64,000 bases of DNA from Sphingomonas sp. BK235 (GTDB lineage: Bacteria > Pseudomonadota > Alphaproteobacteria > Sphingomonadales > Sphingomonadaceae), in NCBI RefSeq assembly GCF_004345855.1, contig NZ_SLXN01000009.1, positions 62,001-126,000 on the forward strand, written 5' to 3'. Positions 59,361 to 64,000 of this stretch are shown one piece after another (position 1 is the first letter of the stretch; every line of letters begins with the position of its first letter). Made by a program: the position numbers and the translations under genes. The notes under the pieces are model-generated. The model did no database searches. It was not told where the DNA came from and saw only the letters and a list, made by a program, of their open reading frames with translations.

Positions 59361-59453
59361 ATGCTATCCTACCCTGCCGCCATACCAAGCCATTTTGTTC
59401 ACGCCGCCTAGCCTGCCTATAGCGGACATCGTTGGACAGTGTAGTCTAATCAG

Positions 59454-59703
59454 ATGAGTGACAGCCGCTACAAGGGCGGAGGAACGCGCGGAGGTCGATG
59501 GGGCTGCGCAATGGCGGCGCTGATCGGCTTCCCAGTCTTCGCCTTTCCGACCTTAGCTGCCAGCTTGGGCGACTGTATGCCTTGGCGTAAAATGCCACCG
59601 AGGCTTTTGGCTTGTAGTTGGCCTACCGACCATCCTAGCAGCCGCCCCGGTCGGCTTCGGGGTTCGCTGGCTCGTGAACCGCTATTCGGATCGCGATCGA
59701 TGA
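59454..59703 (+). pseudogene. Frameshifted small membrane protein
   Basis: The frame starts MSDSRYKGGGTRGGRWGCAM and has a first membrane helix (AALIGFPVFAFPTLAASL). After DCMPWRK the coding potential moves to another frame, which reads CHRGFWLVVGLPTILAAAPV and then GFGVRWLVNRYSDRDR before TGA at 59701-59703. Removing one A from the AAAA run near 59587-59590 restores a single protein of about 83 residues with two membrane helices. Either the gene is broken or the run is a sequencing error. Confidence 0.65.
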
Positions 59704-59744
59704 CGCCCATTCTCAGGCCTCAACGGCTACTGTAGCGTTGCCGC

Positions 59745-59906
59745 ATGGACCCCCTTATTCCCGGATTGGCGGAGCACCTCATTGAGTGGGTGGACGAGCG
59801 CTTCAGGCGTGTCGCCGCTTGGATTGCTGGCATCCTTGCCGTGCTTGCGCTTACGGGCTGCACAGTGGCGGTCGGCATCGCAGCGTCCAGCTGGTTCGGT
59901 TTCTAG
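59745..59906 (+). CDS. 53-residue membrane protein
   Basis: Small frame: an amphipathic N-terminus (MDPLIPGLAEHLIEWVDERF) is followed by one membrane helix (AAWIAGILAVLALTGCTVAV) and the end GIAASSWFGF. It resembles short single-pass inner-membrane proteins. Its TAG stop is the first part of a recurring TAGCGTCCGCTT repeat, as in several neighbours. No ribosome site is evident; confidence rests on the coherent amphipathic-plus-helix design. Confidence 0.45.
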   Translation: MDPLIPGLAEHLIEWVDERFRRVAAWIAGILAVLALTGCTVAVGIAASSWFGF

Positions 59907-59925
59907 CGTCCGCTTCCCTGCCATT
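59904..59925 (+). repeat. Family C repeat (TAGCGTCCGCTT...TGCCATT)
   Basis: Copy of the recurring accessory-region repeat, overlapping the stop codon of the gene at 59745-59906. It matches 63391-63413 and, inverted, 60437-60453. Confidence 0.6.
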
Positions 59926-59941
59926 TCCAGATACGCGAAGG

Positions 59942-60364
59942 TCAGGGCACTATGGTTCCGCGATACATTAGCTTATTCCAGACGGACTGAGCGCCTTCAT
60001 CGCAGTGTCCGGTAGTGGTGCAAGCCAGTTGCTGCTCCATAAGTGATCGCACTTGGTCTATGACGCGACAAGGCGCGCCCATCTCTGTTTCTAGCAAGAC
60101 TGCCGGTTCTGGTCGGCCATAGGATTGTATCCTCTTAAGCTCTGCTGTCAAATCTCCCGTGCTTACCCTTCTGCCATCGAGATAAAGCCTGCCATCGTGG
60201 TCCGCCGCGATCGTGAACCGCGCGACCTTAGGGCCAAGGTGTGGATGTGGCTTACCCCAACTCTGTCGCGGCGGCGTGCAGGCTCGCGTTTCGGTCTGCT
60301 CTACAGAGCAGCCGCTCGCGACGAGGACGAGAGAAAGCAGCAAAGAGCGCATGGCTGGCATCAT
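59942..60364 (-). CDS. ExbD/TolR-like periplasmic-domain lipoprotein (A)
   Basis: Predicted lipoprotein of 140 residues (LLLSLVLVASGC, lipobox ASGC). The mature domain resembles the periplasmic domain of ExbD/TolR: FTIAADHDGRLYLDGRRVST, DLTAELKRIQSYGRPEPAVLL, and RVIDQVRSLMEQQLAC. Real ExbD/TolR proteins have an N-terminal membrane helix with an essential Asp; here a lipid anchor replaces it. A cysteine pair LACTTTGHC near the C-terminus is shared in position with LCDQHRC of the lipoprotein at 63423-63821. The fold assignment is inference from pattern only. Confidence 0.6.
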   Translation of the reverse strand: MMPAMRSLLLSLVLVASGCSVEQTETRACTPPRQSWGKPHPHLGPKVARFTIAADHDGRLYLDGRRVSTGDLTAELKRIQSYGRPEPAVLLETEMGAPCRVIDQVRSLMEQQLACTTTGHCDEGAQSVWNKLMYRGTIVP

Positions 60365-60436
60365 TCACGGTCTAGCGCCGACTATCGCTCGCTACCATGC
60401 TTGTCATCGCATTCGCTTGGCATGGAAGCGCCGACC

Positions 60437-60475
60437 TGCCAGTAGCGGACACTGCGGCGGAGGATACCTCGCCCG
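60437..60475 (-). repeat. Family C inverted copy joined to a family D copy
   Basis: TGCCAGTAGCGGACACT (60437-60453) is the inverted family C motif. It is followed directly by GCGGCGGAGGATACCTCGCC, resembling GGCGGAGATACCCTCCGCC at 62929-62947. Confidence 0.5.
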
Positions 60476-60543
60476 CGGTCGGCCTAACGGCGTTGGTAAT
60501 CGCCCACTTGCGGTCGCCTGTTTGCGGGAATAATTTCCGATGT

Positions 60544-60774
60544 ATGCCGAGTCAGTCCCGAGACAGGCGCCGTCGCCTGATCGCACTCAGCCTCGTCCTA
60601 GCAGTCACTTGGGAGGCCTTCTGGCTGAGTGTGTATCTAACGGCCCCCCGACCTGACTATCATATGCGAAGCGTTGCTGCGATCGTGTTCGGGCTCTGGC
60701 TACCTGTTTCAGTCTTTGGCTCGATAGCGATTGTAATCGTTCTGCGCCGATTGATGATGAAGGCGGGTAAATGA
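60544..60774 (+). CDS. Small two-helix membrane protein
   Basis: Unrecognised 76-residue protein. A basic N-terminus (QSRDRRRRL) is followed by two membrane helices (IALSLVLAVTWEAFWLSVYL and VAAIVFGLWLPVSVFGSIAI) and a short basic end RRLMMKAGK. ATG 60544 is chosen because the upstream extension of the frame crosses a family C/D repeat. No ribosome site is clear. It may have been acquired with its neighbours. Confidence 0.55.
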   Translation: MPSQSRDRRRRLIALSLVLAVTWEAFWLSVYLTAPRPDYHMRSVAAIVFGLWLPVSVFGSIAIVIVLRRLMMKAGK

Positions 60775-60842
60775 GCTTACAGCGGCGGCGACGTCCGCTA
60801 CGCCCGATGGCGGGCATGGCCTCGATCCACCATATCATAACG

Positions 60843-61157
60843 ATGAAGCTAGCTACCGCACTTGTTTGGGCAATTGCTCTTGAAGCCTGTTCAAGGCAGG
60901 AAGACTACACGTGGGCCGCAAAGGAATGCGTGAGGGATCAGCTTTTTAAACGCAAGAAGGTCACCCTGTCGTCACAAGCCATGATCGCCCGCCGTTGCGA
61001 TCTGTCAATTACCTACTGGGCCCTCAGATCAACGCAGCGCGCATATGGTAGCGACTTTGACCTTCGCAGTGCGCGAGTGAAGGCGGAGTACGCTGCCCGG
61101 AAGAACGCTATAATACAGGCATTATTGCCGCTACAGGACGGTTCGCCCGTTTATTAA
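60843..61157 (+). CDS. Small lipoprotein, unknown function
   Basis: Unrecognised 104-residue protein. MKLATALVWAIALEAC gives a plausible lipobox (LEAC, Cys at residue 16). The mature part is basic and helical (YTWAAKECVRDQLFKRKKVT, MIARRCDLSITYWALRSTQR, ARVKAEYAARKNAIIQALLP). An upstream in-frame ATG at 60771 overlaps the preceding stop, but that stretch contains the repeat core GACGTCCGCTACG and is unlikely to be coding. Confidence 0.55.
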   Translation: MKLATALVWAIALEACSRQEDYTWAAKECVRDQLFKRKKVTLSSQAMIARRCDLSITYWALRSTQRAYGSDFDLRSARVKAEYAARKNAIIQALLPLQDGSPVY

Positions 61158-61236
61158 AAGTCCGCTTTTCTGACACATCTTGGACGCTCGCTTCGCGTCA
61201 GCGCATTGGCCGTTCCCGCCCAGTTGCGGACATTGA
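61158..61236. repeat. Family C element with inverted ends
   Basis: About 70 bp bounded by GTCCGCTTTTCTGACA on the left and CCCAGTTGCGGACATT on the right, so GTCCGC and GCGGAC are inverted ends. It fills the gap between two small genes. Single ends recur at 59420-59429, 59904-59925, 60437-60453, 63094-63106 and 63391-63413. Confidence 0.6.
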
Positions 61237-61258
61237 CGAGGTGGAGCAATTTGCGCCG

Positions 61259-61615
61259 ATGTATCAGTCCAACTTGATAGCCGTACGGACCAGGCTCGCT
61301 ACATCGATGGGGGCCGGCATAGGCGCCATCATCGCCGCTCCCGCGATCCTGGCAGCCATCATGTCTGGTGGCGCCGGACACGGCTCCTACGTCGCGGCAC
61401 GAGTGCTGTTCCCTTACTCTATGCTGCTCACGCGGCTTGAGGGAGAGATTGGGCCGGTCGCTATGGGCGCGGGGTTGCTCCAGTTCCCGGTCTACGGTGC
61501 ACTGGTCGGGCGGACCGTGGCTGTGAAGACCGATCGATCCGTCTTCTTTGCCGGGACAGTGCACCTGGTTGCCGCTCTCGCCTGCTTCTCGGGGCTGCTC
61601 CACGGTTTCTCGTGA
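61259..61615 (+). CDS. Small multi-helix membrane protein
   Basis: Unrecognised protein of about 118 residues with three to four hydrophobic stretches (GAGIGAIIAAPAILAAIMSG, VAARVLFPYSMLLTRL, VAMGAGLLQFPVYGALVG, VFFAGTVHLVAALACFSGLL). ATG 61259 is chosen; GTG 61241 in frame would add 6 residues and lies just after a family C repeat end. It is likely an inner-membrane protein; no family or transport motif was recognised. Confidence 0.6.
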   Translation: MYQSNLIAVRTRLATSMGAGIGAIIAAPAILAAIMSGGAGHGSYVAARVLFPYSMLLTRLEGEIGPVAMGAGLLQFPVYGALVGRTVAVKTDRSVFFAGTVHLVAALACFSGLLHGFS

Positions 61616-61709
61616 AGGGCGAATGACCGCTTTTCTGCCGCAGCCGCCACTCCGGCAGGCGACAATCGGCGCCCTGGCGACGAGCCGAGCGCAAAGCGGG
61701 CTCGACCAA

Positions 61710-61735
61710 GGCGGAGATGCCCTCCACCTCGGTGC
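61710..61735. repeat. Family D repeat copy
   Basis: GGCGGAGATGCCCTCCACCT inside the 234-nt gap between genes ending at 61615 and 61850. It aligns with GGCGGAGATACCCTCCGCC at 62929-62947, and flanking bases are also similar over about 60 bp. Confidence 0.5.
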
Positions 61736-61849
61736 CATCTGCGCCCTTTGATTGATGTCGTCGATCGCGCATCCTGTACCCGCGCGATACCCGCCCTCAA
61801 CACAGAACAGACCGGGCGCGGGTCGCGCAGGCCTCCATTCACACCTATA

Positions 61850-62416
61850 CTAACCGCAGGAAAATTGCACCGCCATCTTTCTGCGGCGACGAAGCGCCCA
61901 GCCGACCGCGCCCATGCCAACGATCATCATCACCCAAGTAGAGGACTCGGGAACAGCCGCGACAGCCGGGCTAAATACTGTGCCTTCAAGTTGGTTGAAG
62001 GCATCCTTGGTTCTTGCTGCGTTGACAAGCTCGGGAAAGAATGAAAACTCGTCGTCTGTCGGGTTTGTGCTAAAAAAGAGAAGATCGTTCTTTGTGTTGG
62101 CGTACTGGAAATTCGCGAAAGTCACCAAGCCGTTCTTAGCTGAATATATGTTATTAGTCGCTGGGAAAAATCCAAAAGTGTTATTAAGGGTGTACGCCCC
62201 AACAAGATCATCAAAAGGGCTTGAAATCACATTAATGGTCAAACCAGCCGCCGAGATTTTATCTCCTTCCTGAAGATTATCTATTGTGCCACTAACAATT
62301 TTGCCTGTGTTTTGATCGGTAAACGACCAATGATTTGAGAAGCCCTGTGCCGCTGCTACAAGTGGTGTTCCTACGAGCGCCATAGCAGCCCAGATGATTG
62401 TAAAAGCCGTCCTCAT
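61850..62416 (-). CDS. PEP-CTERM-like exported protein (copy 2)
   Basis: Secreted protein of 188 residues. A signal peptide (TIIWAAMALVGTPLVAAAQ) is followed by a beta-rich mature part (DNLQEGDKISAAGLTINVIS, GLVTFANFQYANTKNDLLFF). The C-terminal sorting tail is VPESSTWVMMIVGMGAVGWA then RRRR, a variant of the PEP-CTERM motif with PES for PEP. GGGAGGATCCT precedes ATG 62416. The gene is strikingly AT-rich compared with the copy at 20678-21346, indicating separate ancestry or recent acquisition. Confidence 0.82.
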   Translation of the reverse strand: MRTAFTIIWAAMALVGTPLVAAAQGFSNHWSFTDQNTGKIVSGTIDNLQEGDKISAAGLTINVISSPFDDLVGAYTLNNTFGFFPATNNIYSAKNGLVTFANFQYANTKNDLLFFSTNPTDDEFSFFPELVNAARTKDAFNQLEGTVFSPAVAAVPESSTWVMMIVGMGAVGWALRRRRKMAVQFSCG

Positions 62417-62675
62417 AGGATCCTCCCTTTCAGAAGCGCCGCAGGGGTGAGTCGCGACTTCCTCTCCTATGCATACGACAAGCCTCGGGTGCCCGCACAA
62501 CATTCACTCGTACCCAAAATCAGGCAGCGTGCCGGAGGAGCCCTCCGCCGCTATGGTCTCGGCCTTGAAGCTCCTCTAGCCACCTGATTAGGACGATACT
62601 TCAGCGGTATCCGCGCGGGTTGCTCGGAAATGTTTCGTTGCATTCCAGTGGCGGCTCAGATGGTATACGCGGAGA

Positions 62676-62861
62676 GTGCCAACACAGGACGAGCTGCAAG
62701 CCGCGAGGCTGATTGGTGAGCAGGATGGCGCTCGTGCGCCGTCCAACGAGCTCAGGTGCCCATATGCGTATTGCCACGTTGAGCTTCGTTTGGCTTGGGT
62801 GTTGGGATTCTTGGCTACGCGCCAAGCATTCAGGCCGCTCTCCGCGGGAGCAGCGCCTTAG
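62676..62861 (+). CDS. Possible ribosome-modulation-factor-like small protein
   Basis: Frame of 61 codons from GTG 62676. The order of residues resembles the Rmf/CrpP family: AARLIGEQDGARAPSNELRC, then PYAYCHVELRLAWVLGF, i.e. A..xG..xG...CPY......R..W..GF. Rmf binds ribosomes and promotes hibernation. The initiation signal is poor: GGAGA directly abuts the GTG and no other start exists in frame. The resemblance is a visual pattern match over about 35 residues and could be coincidental. Confidence 0.45.
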   Translation: MPTQDELQAARLIGEQDGARAPSNELRCPYAYCHVELRLAWVLGFLATRQAFRPLSAGAAP

Positions 62862-62928
62862 ATGAGGCGCCCTCACCCTGGTTATAGACCAAACTTCGCT
62901 GAACCGAGCCTGTGTCGGGATTGATCGA

Positions 62929-62947
62929 GGCGGAGATACCCTCCGCC
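62929..62947. repeat. Family D repeat copy (palindromic)
   Basis: GGCGGAG-ATACC-CTCCGCC, a perfect 7-bp inverted repeat within the 269-nt gap between genes at 62861 and 63131. That gap contains no gene and also carries a family C end at 63094-63106. Confidence 0.5.
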
Positions 62948-63130
62948 GCGATGCCGTTCGTGCCTCGTGCAGACGTCGCCGAGCGCTACTCCGATATCCG
63001 TACGATACCCGCTTGCGCTGGCCGTTAGCGCCCCCAGCCTGCCGTTCAGCGGCCCAGCGCCTCCTGCGATAAGCGGCCCGGCCATCATCGCCCAGTTGCG
63101 GACATTCCCGATCCCGCCCACACTGCGTTC

Positions 63131-63394
63131 ATGAACTTCCCACGCATCACGCTTGAAGCCGCTCACCGCCATTCAGCCGACCATCGAGTGGAGTTAGAGC
63201 ACAGCGATGTTTGCGGCTGCTTCTATTGCGAAAAAACGTTTGCGGTCAGTGATGTAGTGGAGTGGGTTGAGGACGTGAGCGGGACTGCTCTCTGCCCTTG
63301 TTGCGGCATTGACTCGGTCATCGGCTCCGCCTCCGGCCTTCCCGTGGCTGACGCCGATTTTCTCCGCGCGATGCATGATAGATGGTTCAGCTAG
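63131..63394 (+). CDS. CGCFYC zinc-ribbon-like conserved protein
   Basis: Protein of 87 residues. AAHRHSADHRVELEHSDVCG, then CFYCEKTFAVSDVVEWVED, TALCPCCGIDSVIGSASG and FLRAMHDRWFS match a conserved small cytoplasmic protein family of unknown role found across diverse bacteria. The paired CxxC motifs (CFYC and CPCC) suggest zinc binding. The TAG stop lies inside a family C repeat (63391-63413). Confidence 0.78.
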   Translation: MNFPRITLEAAHRHSADHRVELEHSDVCGCFYCEKTFAVSDVVEWVEDVSGTALCPCCGIDSVIGSASGLPVADADFLRAMHDRWFS

Positions 63395-63413
63395 CCGTCC
63401 GCTTTCTGCCATT
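63391..63413 (+). repeat. Family C repeat at a stop codon
   Basis: CTAGCCGTCCGCTTTCTGCCATT overlaps the stop of the zinc-ribbon-like gene and ends 10 nt before the next start. It matches 59904-59925. Confidence 0.6.
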
Positions 63414-63422
63414 AGGGAGCGT

Positions 63423-63821
63423 ATGGCCAGGTTCCTTGTGCTCATTGCCGCCGGGCTGCTGTGCGGCTGCAATCCAACTGACAATGCGACGGGCGCACCA
63501 AGCGCGAAAGCGTCGGCAACATATGCGTCTCTTCCGCTCGATAAGTCAGGCGGCATATTGGACGGCTACTCCGTGCGGGTGCCTCGCGAAGGTGACATCC
63601 TCTGGAATGGGCAACCTATCGGGACAGCGACCCTGAACGACTATCTTCAGCAGTTCGCTCGCTTGCCCGCTTCTGCCGGTCGGCTGTTTGTGGCGTTCGA
63701 GCCCGGCGTAGGGCAGGATCGGGCTCAGGAAGTGCGTCAGCAGGTGGTTGCCAGCGGCTTATGCGACCAGCACCGCTGCGCGGAGGTTGGCTGGGGCCTA
63801 AAGAGGCCGATTGTGAACTGA
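63423..63821 (+). CDS. ExbD/TolR-like periplasmic-domain lipoprotein (B)
   Basis: Predicted lipoprotein of 132 residues (MARFLVLIAAGLLCGC, lipid Cys at residue 16). The mature domain reads GYSVRVPREGDILWNGQPIG, TLNDYLQQFARLPASAGRLF and AQEVRQQVVASGLCDQHRCA. It aligns by eye with the lipoprotein at 59942-60364 (LYLDGRRVS, ELKRIQS, QVRSLMEQQLAC) and shares the late cysteine pair. Both resemble the ExbD/TolR periplasmic fold without its membrane helix. AGGGAG lies upstream of ATG 63423. Confidence 0.6.
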   Translation: MARFLVLIAAGLLCGCNPTDNATGAPSAKASATYASLPLDKSGGILDGYSVRVPREGDILWNGQPIGTATLNDYLQQFARLPASAGRLFVAFEPGVGQDRAQEVRQQVVASGLCDQHRCAEVGWGLKRPIVN

Positions 63822-63997
63822 CCGCTAACGCCCATTTCGGGCCAAATGGCTGAGGCATAAACTCCTTTAATCGGAACCCCGTTAAGCCAAACATCCAAGC
63901 TCAAGGTCGGCAGCGTCAATGGGAGCGGCGCCATGGTTACGTATACCACGAGGGCAGCAATCCCGCATGCGATTGTCTTTATCAACGATCCGATCAT
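63737..63997 (-). CDS. Partial or short exported protein at window edge
   Basis: Frame starting MIGSLIKTIACGIAALVVYV, with a hydrophobic N-terminal helix, then LPTLSLDVWLNGVPIKGVYA. Its C-terminal third overlaps the ExbD-like gene in antisense, so the true end may be earlier or the frame may be non-coding. The start lies 3 bases from the window edge and could be further upstream. Low support. Confidence 0.3.
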   Translation of the reverse strand: MIGSLIKTIACGIAALVVYVTMAPLPLTLPTLSLDVWLNGVPIKGVYASAIWPEMGVSGQFTIGLFRPQPTSAQRCWSHKPLATTC

Positions 63998-64000
63998 GAT

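Noticed and set aside
57421..64000. Integron cassette array
   Set aside because: Gene spacing is suggestive, but no RYYYAAC/GTTRRRY attC core pairs and no integrase gene were seen; the repeats belong to another type.

Overview
The window is about 64 kb of very GC-rich DNA and most likely comes from a sphingomonad (Sphingomonas or a close alphaproteobacterial relative). The clues are three large TonB-dependent receptors, PEP-CTERM-like proteins ending in the sphingomonad-style PEPxxWMMMIxG...RRRR tail, a large autotransporter, Tat-exported enzymes, and intergenic palindromes of the GTCATCCCGG...GGATCCATGG type. No rRNA, tRNA or CRISPR array was seen. Functions are inferred from motifs and family resemblance only.

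Layout, 0-14 kb: two DUF1330-like paralogues (the second behind a WYL-type regulator), a P-loop ATPase, a LysR regulator, an EamA transporter, a CHASE4 chemotaxis receptor, a half-size solute-binding-like lipoprotein coupled to a CDF transporter, a Tat-exported Gfo/Idh/MocA oxidoreductase, an exported endonuclease/exonuclease/phosphatase-fold (EEP) protein and a FAD monooxygenase. 14-29 kb: a TonB receptor, then an exported alpha/beta-hydrolase/RidA/alpha/beta-hydrolase operon facing a TetR gene across a perfect inverted repeat. After that come a PEP-CTERM-like protein, a PRISE-type reductase divergent from an HxlR regulator, an outer-membrane-protein/phosphatase/Pro-rich membrane protein operon, a second EEP protein, a NIPSNAP protein and a class A acid phosphatase. 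29-46 kb: a large zinc metalloprotease, a chloroperoxidase-like hydrolase, a 47-residue membrane protein, an autotransporter of about 1850 residues, an HNH nuclease and two tandem TonB receptors. 46-54 kb: a soluble PAS chemotaxis receptor, SugE, a TetR-LysR pair, an NTF2-like protein with an orphan molybdopterin oxidoreductase subunit, and an AAA+ ATPase whose promoter sits so close that its mRNA is probably leaderless.

The last 10 kb (about 54.3-64 kb) is different. Composition becomes more AT-rich, and two decayed insertion sequences occur: an ISNCY/IS1202-like element with an in-frame stop plus a second C-terminal remnant of a relative, and an IS3-family element with an internal deletion and a frameshift. 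Beyond them lies a run of small, mostly single genes, many encoding lipoproteins or small membrane proteins, separated by recurring GTCCGC/GCGGAC repeats. This accessory segment holds a DUF2199 protein, two related lipoproteins resembling the periplasmic domain of ExbD/TolR, a possible ribosome-modulation-factor-like protein, a frameshifted membrane protein and a CGCFYC zinc-ribbon-like protein. No complete, clearly new defence or mobile system is visible. The best candidates for new biology are the exported hydrolase/RidA operon, the paired ExbD-like lipoproteins and the cassette-like accessory segment.
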